DNA of 64,000 bases from Desulfosporosinus orientis DSM 765 (GCF_000235605.1 NC_016584.1:4756001-4820000), one strand, 5' to 3'. Shown: positions 26,600-34,972, counted from the first letter of the stretch. Made by a program: numbers and translations. The notes: generated by a model not told the origin, from the sequence alone.

Positions 26600-27784
26600 T
26601 TAAATCATTCCTTTAACTGCAGCTTGGGCTACTGTTCGAGGAGAAGCCAAGTAGATATCGGCCTGATTAGATCCAATTCGACCAGGAGTATTTTTTATCG
26701 TCGTTGTAATAGCAACATCACCCTCAGTCAATACACCAAAATGTTTACCCGGGCACGGCCCACAACCGGGAGGCATAATAACCGCACCACGCTCACGAAT
26801 TAAGGTGCTGATCCCCAACTTATCCATTGCTTTTGTCACAGCTCTTGATGCAGGTGTCACGATAAAAGTGACCTCAGAGTGCACTGGATACTCCTCTAGA
26901 ACATTAGCAATAATCTGCATATCCTCCAGACGCCCAGCTGAACATCCCCCCGCTATCGCTACGTTTATCTTTGTTCCAGCCAGTTCACTCACCGGTTTTA
27001 CGTTAATTGGTTGAGGAGGAGCCGCAATCATGGCTTCGATCATGCTGACATCGACTCTATGTTTTATAGGTCCCGCCTCTTCTCCCGCTGGTACAACAAA
27101 AGCAGTAACGGCACCTGCCTCAGGTAAAAAGTTGCAGATTGTCATACAGGCAGCAGCGGAAAGGGAGGTGAAAAGGGGTCCTGTTAAACCCACCGCTTTC
27201 TCCTTTAAGTCTCCTCCAATTTTTCCCAGAAGATATAGTGCAATGTCCCTCGGGAGCACTTCAGGCTGCAGCTCACCCTCCAGTCCTATGGTCACAAGCT
27301 CAGGGACTTTCATCTTAAGCCTGCCTGAAGTAAGAACAGGAACTAATTCTTCTGGTGTCAGAGCAAAAGCCAACGCTCCAAAGGCTCCGGCCGTAGCCAC
27401 ATGTCCATCTGCTCCGGCAATGATCATTCCCGGCCACAGAGAGGCCCTCTCAGCTACGATTTGATGTAATACCCCTTCACCATGATTATAAAGAACACAC
27501 CCTTGTGCTTCAGCAAATTGGCTGAACCGGCGCTGAAAACTACGTTCTGCCGGGGTTGGTGCCGGAAAAGCATGATCTACCGTCAAGAGCACTCTGCGAC
27601 CATCGTATACTTTTTCAGATTGCTTTTCCCAAGCTTCGAGCAACTTAGGACCGGTTCCGTCGTGAGCAAGGGCTAGATCCACTTTGATCTCAACCTCGTT
27701 TCCCACACTAATTTTTTCAACCCCAGCAGCTTTCGACATATATTTGTTATAAAAAGTTGCTTTCACTTGTTCAAACACCACCAT
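26600..27784 (-). CDS. Aconitase/LeuC-like dehydratase large subunit, no small subunit nearby
   Basis: 394 residues aligning in outline with 3-isopropylmalate dehydratase large subunits: VGNEVEIKVDLALAHDGTGP (27-46), GEGVLHQIV near 102 and GADGHVATAGAFG near 123. All three cluster cysteines are kept (GGCSAGRLEDM near 281, PPGCGPCPG near 341). The usual catalytic loop GADSHT is GADGHV. No leuD-like swivel-domain gene is in the island, and the protein is shorter than typical LeuC (about 420). No good ribosome site is visible before its ATG. It may isomerise or dehydrate a hydroxyacid before oxidation by GlcDF; it could also have lost activity. The fold assignment is good, the reaction unknown. 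Confidence 0.75.
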   Translation of the reverse strand: MVVFEQVKATFYNKYMSKAAGVEKISVGNEVEIKVDLALAHDGTGPKLLEAWEKQSEKVYDGRRVLLTVDHAFPAPTPAERSFQRRFSQFAEAQGCVLYNHGEGVLHQIVAERASLWPGMIIAGADGHVATAGAFGALAFALTPEELVPVLTSGRLKMKVPELVTIGLEGELQPEVLPRDIALYLLGKIGGDLKEKAVGLTGPLFTSLSAAACMTICNFLPEAGAVTAFVVPAGEEAGPIKHRVDVSMIEAMIAAPPQPINVKPVSELAGTKINVAIAGGCSAGRLEDMQIIANVLEEYPVHSEVTFIVTPASRAVTKAMDKLGISTLIRERGAVIMPPGCGPCPGKHFGVLTEGDVAITTTIKNTPGRIGSNQADIYLASPRTVAQAAVKGMI

Positions 27785-27823
27785 GACTTAATATTTATAT
27801 CTAACAGCGAATCAAAAATTGAG

Positions 27824-27853
27824 TGTTGGGAGGCTCTCTATGTCCCCCCAACA
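27824..27853 (-). terminator. Hairpin within the catabolic operon (gntP/aconitase-like gap)
   Basis: TGTTGGG/CCCAACA arms extended by GG/CC, followed after a few bases by TTTTT on the minus strand. It may attenuate the downstream aconitase-like and glc genes. Confidence 0.5.
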
Positions 27854-27879
27854 AAAGCTTCGATCCTATAGGCATTACC

Positions 27880-29217
27880 TTATATAAGATGAACCAACCA
27901 CATAACATAAACTGCAGCCATAGAGGCGACACCACCAACCAAAGTCACACCGCCATAGGAATATAGAGCTGACTTAAGTTCCATGCGGGATAAGGAGGTA
28001 CAAACCCAAAAGTAACTGGAATTGACATACTTGATAATAACAGAACCCGCTCCACCTGCGAGCATAGCCGCTTCAGGGCTTAACCCCAAGGTACCGAGCA
28101 TAGGAGCTGCAATTGAAGCAGCTGTAATAACCCCTACTGTAGTAGATCCTGTGATTATATTTCCCACAATACCCAAAACGAAGGGCAAGAAAATTGAGGG
28201 GACTCCGGATTGTACGATTGCATTGGCGATATAATCAACAGCAGGGGTTCCTTTTAAGATTGCGCTTAAAGAGCCACCTAACCCAGTCACCATAATGATC
28301 ATTGCAGAGGTGCGTAGGGCCTCTTCTATCCATTTAGAGTTCTGAATTTTCTTCTGATCCGCATTCGTGTTTCGATAGGCTAACCAAATTCCAATAAGTA
28401 ATGCCACCGGTGGCCAACCTATGAAGTTCACATAGGTTTTGAATAGACCGCTAGGTAGATAGAGATTAGCAAAACTTTGGCCTGCGATTAAGATTAAAGG
28501 GACCATAATCGGGGCATAAGCTGCTATGGTTGAAGGAAGCTTAAGTCCTTTATCCGCAAACGATTGGCCGACAAATTCTTGAGATGGAGGAGAGGGGATT
28601 CTGGGACCAGCGATTAAGGCAAACAGCCAGCCAGCTAATGATCCTATGAACGTTGCGAGAGATCCATAAATGATAATCTTGCCAACATCAGCCTTAAGTA
28701 AAGCAGCTGCAGCCAAGGGGCCGGGAGTCGGTGGAACCATCGCATGGGTAAGCTGCATGGCTCCCACAAGACCAGTTGACATAACGCTCATGTTGACTCC
28801 TGAAGCAATAGCTGCCGAATGAACCAAGGGATTGAGGATTACGTATCCGACATCCGAGAAGATCGCGATTCCGATAACGAACCCGGTCAAGGTCAAGGCT
28901 AAAGGCATACGTTTCTGTCCAACCCAGTCAATCATTTTTAAGGTAATTTTTTCAATTCCGCCTGTCTCTTTCAAAGCTTCGGCAATAACGGAACCTAGAA
29001 CGATAACAACAGCTATAGACTGCACAGTTTTCCCGAAACCGGATTCAAAGGCTTTTATGAACGCTCCTTGATCTACTCCAGGGATCAAAGCAAAAAGTAT
29101 AATTGGAATGAGAAGAGCCATGAAAACATGCCATTTGACTTTCGCGATTAAGAAGAATAGCAAAACAATTACAACAAGGAAACCGACCAACGTAAACGTA
29201 GGATTGTTTAATATCAT
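27880..29217 (-). CDS. GntP-family permease
   Basis: 445 residues with about 12 membrane segments. Family features include an N-terminal helix pair, SIAVVIVLGSVIAEALKETGG near 70-90 and FSDVGYVILNP near 120. THAMVPPTPGPLAAAALL lies near 158-175. GntP proteins are proton symporters for gluconate and other sugar acids or hydroxyacids. The chosen ATG lies 5 nt after AAAGGTGGGG; the in-frame ATG six codons earlier overlaps this site. It sits between the por genes and the dehydratase/GlcDF genes, so it probably imports the pathway substrate. Confidence 0.87.
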   Translation of the reverse strand: MILNNPTFTLVGFLVVIVLLFFLIAKVKWHVFMALLIPIILFALIPGVDQGAFIKAFESGFGKTVQSIAVVIVLGSVIAEALKETGGIEKITLKMIDWVGQKRMPLALTLTGFVIGIAIFSDVGYVILNPLVHSAAIASGVNMSVMSTGLVGAMQLTHAMVPPTPGPLAAAALLKADVGKIIIYGSLATFIGSLAGWLFALIAGPRIPSPPSQEFVGQSFADKGLKLPSTIAAYAPIMVPLILIAGQSFANLYLPSGLFKTYVNFIGWPPVALLIGIWLAYRNTNADQKKIQNSKWIEEALRTSAMIIMVTGLGGSLSAILKGTPAVDYIANAIVQSGVPSIFLPFVLGIVGNIITGSTTVGVITAASIAAPMLGTLGLSPEAAMLAGGAGSVIIKYVNSSYFWVCTSLSRMELKSALYSYGGVTLVGGVASMAAVYVMWLVHLI

Positions 29218-29476
29218 GCTTTCCCCACCTTTCATAAGACTATTCTTTTAAATAAATTACTGATTCCATCAATGACAATGAAAATGAAAATGAAAACGGG
29301 TTATCAGAATTATGATTATGTTCTTTTTTCATTAAAATATTGGTTAGATTCTGATTACTCCAGCCAGACCGGAGCCCGCTAATCGCACGACCGGCCCCGT
29401 AGCTTTTCCATAATAACGCATGTGATAAACATCCTTAAGTTATAAAACATATAAGACTAAAAAGACAACCTTAATA
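29218..29476 (-). other. Intergenic gap inside the catabolic island
   Basis: About 260 bp between porG and gntP. It holds a short ATGAAA-type tandem stretch (29273-29297) and a GC-rich imperfect hairpin near 29360-29400. I found no convincing sigma-54 or SigA promoter, so it is unclear whether gntP-glcF is one transcript with por. Confidence 0.4.
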
Positions 29477-29914
29477 TTACTTGTTGACCATCAAAACACC
29501 GCGTTCGGCCAAGACTTTAAGGAAAACTGCCGCTAAATCAGAGCTATTAGGTTGAAGGTAAGGGTCAAGAGAAACAAAGGAAAAACCTTTTAATTTCTCC
29601 CCGAGAGCATTCTCAGTTACACCCAACGCCATCACCGTTCCATCTGACTTAAGACCTTTGGTCACGTCTATAACACCAAATAAACTATTATCTAAAACCA
29701 CAACTATATCAGGCATCGTATTATTCGCGGACCGTTTTCGAATCGACTCATCTCCCACTCGAATAACGGAGTACATGGGAGCCCCGGGACGCACAGCGGC
29801 AAACGCATCAAAAACTTGGACATGCTTGCCTTGATGCAAAAGTTCTTTCCCCATTGCCCGAGTTAGCTTCCCTACCGGCTGGCCAAAGCGGCCATGAAAG
29901 CGAATTTCCCGCAT
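29477..29914 (-). CDS. 2-oxoacid:ferredoxin oxidoreductase, short gamma subunit
   Basis: 145 residues. It belongs to the POR/KOR gamma family (EIRFHGRFGQPVGKL at 3-17, FDAFAAVRPGAPMYSVIR near 35-52, DIVVVLDNSLF near 68). It is about 35 residues shorter than usual, and the canonical GRGGQG motif reads GRFGQP. The ATG overlaps the porB stop by one base (TGATG), so translation is coupled. In the known complexes this subunit completes the CoA/substrate-binding architecture. Confidence 0.83.
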   Translation of the reverse strand: MREIRFHGRFGQPVGKLTRAMGKELLHQGKHVQVFDAFAAVRPGAPMYSVIRVGDESIRKRSANNTMPDIVVVLDNSLFGVIDVTKGLKSDGTVMALGVTENALGEKLKGFSFVSLDPYLQPNSSDLAAVFLKVLAERGVLMVNK

Positions 29915-30783
29915 CACTTTTCACTCCCCCCTCTGCTATAGTAGGCATTAACACTTTTCTGGATCCCTGCGACCTGTTCAGAGGTGAGATGTCTAAACCG
30001 CCCTTGGTTGATCAGATAATCTTCAACAGGAATCAAAGGGGGCTCAAAAGTTCGAGTACGCAATCCATTATCCACTTCATAAAGTTCAAAAAGACCACTA
30101 TCAACAGCTAATCGTGCAAACTCAATAGTTTTCTCCGGCGGAATTTGCCAGCCCCTATGACAAGGTGCTAGGATATGAATATAGGAAAAACCGGGTTTTT
30201 CTGCTGCTTTTCTAAACTTCGCAATCAGATCTAATGGATAAGCAATGGAGGCACTCGCTACATAATCTATGCCATGCGCTTCCATGATGGCCAACATATT
30301 CTTCTTTTTGACCATTTTCCCCTTCGTCATATTACTAGTAATCGCATACATGGGGGTCTGACTGCCCGTTTGTCCGCCCGTATTCATGTACATCTCATTG
30401 TCATAACACACGTGAATCATGTGTTCATTGCGTTCAGCTGCACCGGTTAAGGATTGAAACCCAATATCTGCTGTTCCCGCATCCCCTGCCCAAGAAACTA
30501 CGTTAACATCTTCTATTCCCTGCGCTTCTAGAGCCGCCCTAATTCCGGAAGATATCGCCGGAGCCATTTCAAATAGCGTATGATAAAAGGGAATTTGCCA
30601 AGTCGTCTTCAGGTTTGAGCCCCCTAAGGTTGCCATGCATGAGGCTGGAATTGTAATAATCGTTCTAGAGCCAAGAGCCTTCATTGCTTGCCTGCCAGCG
30701 ACAGCTGCGCCACACCCCCCACAACCCGCATGTCCTTGACCAAATAGATCCTCTTTCGACAAATCTGCAATGGATAGTGCCAT
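29914..30783 (-). CDS. 2-oxoacid:ferredoxin oxidoreductase, beta subunit (TPP-binding)
   Basis: 289 residues. The cluster/TPP region CGGCGAAVAGRQ lies at 21-32. The TPP-Mg motif GDAGTADIGFQSLTGAAERN runs near 99-118 and ends with YDNEMYMNTGGQTGSQTP near 124-141, and HILAPCHRGW occurs near 205. This matches PorB of pyruvate oxidoreductases and relatives acting on other 2-oxoacids. It lies in a gapless operon with the delta, alpha and gamma genes. The hydroxyacid oxidase in the same island suggests that the substrate is the oxidation product of the imported acid. Confidence 0.9.
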   Translation of the reverse strand: MALSIADLSKEDLFGQGHAGCGGCGAAVAGRQAMKALGSRTIITIPASCMATLGGSNLKTTWQIPFYHTLFEMAPAISSGIRAALEAQGIEDVNVVSWAGDAGTADIGFQSLTGAAERNEHMIHVCYDNEMYMNTGGQTGSQTPMYAITSNMTKGKMVKKKNMLAIMEAHGIDYVASASIAYPLDLIAKFRKAAEKPGFSYIHILAPCHRGWQIPPEKTIEFARLAVDSGLFELYEVDNGLRTRTFEPPLIPVEDYLINQGRFRHLTSEQVAGIQKSVNAYYSRGGSEK

Positions 30784-30795
30784 TTTTATCCCTCC

Positions 30796-31941
30796 TTATA
30801 ACCCGAACCACTCAGAAGCGGCTGCCTGTTTTTCAGTTTTCTCTGATAGTTCAAGTACTTTTTTGATTTCTTCTGTCGTTACATCTCGGCCTCCTAGCCC
30901 AAGAATATAGCTATTTAGCCGTGCAGACTGCCCGTATAAAGCAGACCTTAGTTCTGTTCCTAAGGCCCCCCCCAGACCGTAAACGATATTTTTGTCAAAT
31001 ACGGTAATGAGTTGAACCTTCTCGAGTACCTTACGGAGAGCTTCCGCTGGGAAAGGACGCCATGTCCTTATTTTTACTAACCCAATTTTTCGCCCTTCAT
31101 TCCGCAGTTCATCCACTACGATTCGGGCATCACTGACCATGGAGCCCATAGCTACAATAGCATGTTCTGCATCATCCATCTGATAAGTATCAATTAACCC
31201 GAACCAGTCCCGGCCAAATTCTTGGGCAAAATCTGAGGCAACACTATCAATAACTGTCAGTGCTTGGTCCATTGCCTCATTTTGACGGAACTTATAATCC
31301 ATATAGAATTCAGGACTAGCAACGGTATTGACTGCTTGAGGGTTCTCGACATCAAGAGTGCGGACTCGCTTCAAAGGCAAAAATTGATCTATTTTCTCCT
31401 GACCGGGTATTCCTACTTCCTCCATGGTATGAGATTGGATGTACCCTTCATAATTCACCATAACCGGCAAACGAACTGTTTCAGCTATTTTGAAGGCCTG
31501 GAGTGTAGTATCAAGTACTTCTTGATTATTTTCACAAAAGAGTTGAATCCAGCCACTTGCTCCTTGGGAAATCGCATCCCCTTGTTCTGGAAAACGGCTA
31601 TGAGGTGCCGATAGAGCTCGATTTGCTACTGCCATAACCACAGGTTGACGTAATCCAGCCGTATGATAAACGACTTCAGTCATATAGAGCAACCCTTGAG
31701 AATTCGTTACTGTAAAAGTTCTACTACCCGCAAGACTTGCACCTAGTGCTGCTGCTAAAGCACTATGGTCAGACTCAACTCGTACAAAACGGGTATTCAA
31801 ATCACCCTCATCAATAAACTTACTGATCCTTTCCATTGCCGGAAAGGCCGGCGTAATAGGATAATATGCCAATACTTCAATACGGGCCAGCTTTGCCCCA
31901 TAGGCTGCCGCCTCACTACCTGTTAATAAAGTTGTACTCAT
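30796..31941 (-). CDS. 2-oxoacid:ferredoxin oxidoreductase, alpha subunit
   Basis: 381 residues. N-terminal POR_N domain: LTGSEAAAYGAKLARIEVLAYYPITP (6-31), VESDHSALAAALGASLAGSRTFTVTNSQGLLYM near 54-86. The C-terminal transketolase-like domain (about 255-360) contains AIVAMGSMVSDARIVVDELR and KIRTWRPFPAEAL. It binds substrate and CoA together with PorB. Both sides carry short spacers (12-13 bp) to porD and porB. Pyruvate, branched-chain and aromatic oxoacid enzymes share this fold, so the preferred substrate is open. Confidence 0.9.
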   Translation of the reverse strand: MSTTLLTGSEAAAYGAKLARIEVLAYYPITPAFPAMERISKFIDEGDLNTRFVRVESDHSALAAALGASLAGSRTFTVTNSQGLLYMTEVVYHTAGLRQPVVMAVANRALSAPHSRFPEQGDAISQGASGWIQLFCENNQEVLDTTLQAFKIAETVRLPVMVNYEGYIQSHTMEEVGIPGQEKIDQFLPLKRVRTLDVENPQAVNTVASPEFYMDYKFRQNEAMDQALTVIDSVASDFAQEFGRDWFGLIDTYQMDDAEHAIVAMGSMVSDARIVVDELRNEGRKIGLVKIRTWRPFPAEALRKVLEKVQLITVFDKNIVYGLGGALGTELRSALYGQSARLNSYILGLGGRDVTTEEIKKVLELSEKTEKQAAASEWFGL

Positions 31942-31953
31942 TCATTTCCCCCC

Positions 31954-32238
31954 TTAACGGAAAACACCCTGAACCCCAGAATACTCAGGAATCATTTGTA
32001 TGGCATTCTCTTTACATTCATTGGCACAAATTCCGCACCCTTTACACAAACTTAAGTTAAGAACAACCTTTTCATTATACTGAGCTAAGGCCCCATCCGG
32101 GCAATACAATGTACAGTCCAAGCACATTTGGCATGTTTCTAAAATCACTGGATATTGAATACGCCAAGTTATTCCCGTTGGCGTCTCAACTAGGCTGCCT
32201 GCTTTAGCCGTTGGAACAACTGGAAGATTTTTAACCAA
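31954..32238 (-). CDS. 2-oxoacid:ferredoxin oxidoreductase, delta subunit (2x4Fe-4S)
   Basis: 94 residues from a TTG start that follows AAAGGAGAG by 6 nt; the longer frame back to 32286 would begin inside the promoter. Two ferredoxin motifs are seen: CQMCLDCTLYCP near 39-50 and CKGCGICANECK near 68-79. As in PorD, they shuttle electrons from the TPP site to external ferredoxin. It is the first gene of the por operon, directly behind a sigma-54 promoter. Confidence 0.88.
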   Translation of the reverse strand: MVKNLPVVPTAKAGSLVETPTGITWRIQYPVILETCQMCLDCTLYCPDGALAQYNEKVVLNLSLCKGCGICANECKENAIQMIPEYSGVQGVFR

Positions 32239-32274
32239 GACTATCTCTCCTTTCTTTTTGTTGTATATGGTTAG

Positions 32275-32290
32275 TGCAATATGCATGCCA
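32275..32290 (-). promoter_or_regulatory. Sigma-54 (-24/-12) promoter of the por operon
   Basis: Minus strand TGGCATG-CATA-TTGCA: GG and GC are exactly 10 bp apart, and only one consensus base differs (TGGCACG). The expected transcription start is about 26 bp before the porD TTG. A PrpR-like sigma-54 activator gene lies immediately upstream. Confidence 0.85.
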
Positions 32291-32320
32291 CAAAAAAAAA
32301 TAAGAGCCTAAGACTCTTAT
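32291..32320 (-). terminator. Terminator of the sigma-54 activator gene
   Basis: ATAAGAG/CTCTTAT arms (32300-32306 and 32314-32320) followed by nine T on the minus strand. The T-run directly touches the -24 element of the por promoter, so read-through is blocked and por depends on its own promoter. Confidence 0.85.
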
Positions 32321-32418
32321 AATTTTATAATTTTCTGTTTTTACGCTTATATTTGCCAAATTAATAAAGTCCAATTTTACAGGATAATCCAAAATACTCG
32401 AGATAGGCTTAATCGTAA

Positions 32419-32477
32419 GTTTCAACTATGAAACGTTTTCGTTTAGAATAGGAACGATAATGTTTCATAGTTGAAAC
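32419..32477. promoter_or_regulatory. Two upstream activator sites GTTTCA-N4-TGAAAC
   Basis: Site A at 32419-32434 and site B at 32462-32477 are 16-bp sequences, each the exact reverse complement of the other, with perfect 6-bp arms. They are 43 bp apart, about four helical turns, and lie roughly 160 and 205 bp before the predicted sigma-54 start. That is classic enhancer distance for the activator. Site B covers the last codons and stop of the activator gene. Confidence 0.75.
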
Positions 32478-34387
32478 ACTTCAAGGCCAGCATCTTGAAT
32501 TTTTCGCCAAAGGGTAGTCCGACTTATTCCCAAACGACGTGCTGTTTCGGTTTTGTTTCCCCCACACTCCTTGAGAACCTTCTGAATCAAACGAATTTCT
32601 GCAAACTCTACTTCACCGCGCAACTTTACTTCCTTCTCACGAACGTTGATGGCCAGTTTCCTGTCCTTCCCGTCCAGCATAAGCGCCCTCACCACATCTT
32701 CCTCTGAAATCTCTTTCTCCCCGGTCAACATAACCAAACGCTCCATAGCATTGCGCAATTCACGGATGTTTCCCGGCCATGGATATTCCAAGAGGATCAA
32801 TTCTGCCCCTCTAGAAAAGGAACCAATACTTCGATTCATCCTTCGGCAGAATTCCCCCAAAAAATGACGAGCAATAAGTAAAATATCATCTCCACGTTCA
32901 GCAAGTTCCGGAACCACTAAGGACAACACATTCAGGCGATAGAACAGGTCTTCTCTAAAACCGGCTATTTCAACCATTTCCTTGAGATCCCGATGGGTAG
33001 CTGCAACTAGACGAACGTTGACGGGTAAAACTCTATTATCACCTAAACGCATCACCTCACCCTCTTCCAGAACGCGAAGTAAACGAGCTTGAAGCGAGGT
33101 GGCCATCTCTCCTACCTCGTCCAGAAATAGGGTTCCACCATGGGCAATCTCAAATACCCCAGCCTTACCACCTTTACGAGCTCCTGTAAAAGCTCCCTCT
33201 ACATAACCAAAGAGTTCACTTTCTAATAGATTTTCTGGTAATGCTGCACAGTTGATAGCCACGAAAGATTCCCGCCGCCTCGGACTTGCATTATGAATTG
33301 CCTGAGCAAATAATTCCTTTCCCGATCCAGTTCTGCCACGCAAGAGAACTGTAGAATCTACTTGGGCATATTCACGGGCCCATTTTATGGCATCCTTAAC
33401 GGCTTGACTATGCCCAAGGATATCATTAAAACTATGTTTTGCGACATGGCCCCTGTCCGCCAAGGTTCGTCGCACTTTGTGCTCTAAGCTTTGCAGTCTG
33501 TCTATGGACTGAAATGTTGTGACAACGCCCTCTACTTTTTGGTCTACTTTAATAGGGATATGGTTAGCCACAACTTTTGACCGACCTATCTCCATGATAT
33601 CCCCGACCTCTGCTTTGCCATTCTTTAAGATATTCCGGCAGGAACATTTAAGCAGAACATCATCGATTGAACGTCCTATTGCTTTTTCTGCAGTCCATCC
33701 TGTAAGCTTCGCCGCAACCGGATTAAAAACACTGATTCTCCCCTCCTCATCCAGAGCAATGACACCGTCATAAGTGAAATCTAAAATAGCTCTTAATTGT
33801 TCCACGCGGCGTTTTTCTAGTTTACGCACCTCTAAGACGCGCCTAGCCTCTGCCAGGGCACGCTGGACAGCTTCCCTACCGGACCTAATTACCACTGCCT
33901 GCATACCCAGTTTTTTAGCCTCATTAGCCATAGCGATTTTACCGATCACTACTTGCACCTTAGCCGCTTTCAGAGCAGCCACTCCTTTAAGAATGTCCTC
34001 TTTCTGATCTTTCAAGGTATACTTTACGAAACTTTCTCCAATAAGCTCTTCAAAGCTAGCTATTTCTTGGATCATTTCATTTACATCAACAATGCCAATG
34101 AGGCTTCCGAGACTTTTGGCCTGCAAATAAGCTTCTAAGATATCTAACCCGCCAATACGCACATCGATGACTGGTAGAGTAACCCCTGCCTCTCTAATCA
34201 TCCAAGCAGTAACTCCCCGGCTGACAAGCACGTGATATCCACGTTGCTCGGCTTCCAAGGCAGCTCTAACCCCATCCTCCATTCGGGCGACCTTAATATC
34301 GATCTCCGGTGCACCTTCTTGATTAGTAACCTCCTTAACCAGGCTGGCTAGTTCCTGTAATGGTGAGATAAATAAGATTTCTGCCAT
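32465..34387 (-). CDS. Sigma-54-dependent activator, PrpR-type (PrpR_N, PAS, AAA+, Fis HTH)
   Basis: 640 residues from an ATG 8 nt after GGGGGCG. The PrpR_N sensor domain (about 10-185) is related to the propionate/2-methylcitrate sensor. A PAS domain follows (about 205-305), starting ILDFTYDGVIALDEEGRISVFNP with a CSC pair near 243. The AAA+ domain has Walker A GRTGSGKELFA near 360, the sigma-54 contact loop GAFTGA near 425 and Walker B GGTLFLDEVGE near 445. It ends with a Fis-type helix-turn-helix (KTETARRLGISRTTLWRKI). It should drive the por promoter downstream. The PrpR_N domain implies a small carboxylic acid or acyl derivative as ligand. Confidence 0.92.
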   Translation of the reverse strand: MAEILFISPLQELASLVKEVTNQEGAPEIDIKVARMEDGVRAALEAEQRGYHVLVSRGVTAWMIREAGVTLPVIDVRIGGLDILEAYLQAKSLGSLIGIVDVNEMIQEIASFEELIGESFVKYTLKDQKEDILKGVAALKAAKVQVVIGKIAMANEAKKLGMQAVVIRSGREAVQRALAEARRVLEVRKLEKRRVEQLRAILDFTYDGVIALDEEGRISVFNPVAAKLTGWTAEKAIGRSIDDVLLKCSCRNILKNGKAEVGDIMEIGRSKVVANHIPIKVDQKVEGVVTTFQSIDRLQSLEHKVRRTLADRGHVAKHSFNDILGHSQAVKDAIKWAREYAQVDSTVLLRGRTGSGKELFAQAIHNASPRRRESFVAINCAALPENLLESELFGYVEGAFTGARKGGKAGVFEIAHGGTLFLDEVGEMATSLQARLLRVLEEGEVMRLGDNRVLPVNVRLVAATHRDLKEMVEIAGFREDLFYRLNVLSLVVPELAERGDDILLIARHFLGEFCRRMNRSIGSFSRGAELILLEYPWPGNIRELRNAMERLVMLTGEKEISEEDVVRALMLDGKDRKLAINVREKEVKLRGEVEFAEIRLIQKVLKECGGNKTETARRLGISRTTLWRKIQDAGLEVFQL

Positions 34388-34416
34388 TCTAACGCCCCCA
34401 GTATCGAATTTTCCCA

Positions 34417-34428
34417 TTGGCCGGCCAA
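34417..34428. promoter_or_regulatory. 12-bp palindrome TTGGCCGGCCAA
   Basis: Perfect palindrome in the 57-bp gap between the nitroreductase stop and the activator start. Possibly a regulator site; no function proven. Confidence 0.3.
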
Positions 34429-34444
34429 CATAGCGAAATGTCCT

Positions 34445-34972
34445 TTAGTATTTAGAACCATATTTATTTATGTGAACCTTATCAAATCCTAAATCTCCAT
34501 CCAGATAGGGCGACTTGCTTTGATCAGGATAACCGATGGAGATAATTGATGCTACCTTAAGATTATCTGGAATATATAAGATTCTGCGCACGTACTGTTC
34601 CGCTGTTTCAGATTCTGAAAACTGCCGCTCCCTTATTTGAATCCAGCATGATCCCAGTCCTAATGATTCTGAAGTTAGATGCAGAATTGTCGCGGCTATG
34701 GAAGCATCTTCTACCCAGACATCACTTTTTGAAGGATCTGCTAAGATTACAATACCTAAGGCAGCATCTTTCAGAAATCCCGCACCTTTTTTGCTGGACG
34801 CTAACTGAGTTAATATCTCTGAGTCATCAACTGCAACAAATTGCCACGGTTGAAAACCTCGTGACGATGGACTTAATAGGGCAGCTTTTAAAAGTACTTG
34901 GACGGTTTGAGCGTCTAATTTCTCCGGTTTGTATTTACGGATACTCCGGCGTCTGTAAAGAAGATCTAGCAT
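34445..34972 (-). CDS. Nitroreductase-family FMN protein
   Basis: 175 residues, usual for short nitroreductases. The N-terminal FMN-binding block RRRSIRKYKPEKLD and SPSSRGFQPWQFVAV, a central TILHLTSESLGLGSCWIQIRER and the late SIGYPD support the family. Such enzymes use NAD(P)H to reduce nitro groups, quinones or flavins. The gene precedes the sigma-54 activator on the same strand by 57 bp and may be co-transcribed with it. Its link to the hydroxyacid pathway is unclear. Confidence 0.85.
   Translation of the reverse strand: MLDLLYRRRSIRKYKPEKLDAQTVQVLLKAALLSPSSRGFQPWQFVAVDDSEILTQLASSKKGAGFLKDAALGIVILADPSKSDVWVEDASIAATILHLTSESLGLGSCWIQIRERQFSESETAEQYVRRILYIPDNLKVASIISIGYPDQSKSPYLDGDLGFDKVHINKYGSKY

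Noticed and set aside
29380-29400. Sigma-54 promoter upstream of gntP
   Set aside because: A GG-N10-GC spacing exists but in a GC-rich hairpin without the TGGCAC or TTGC context.
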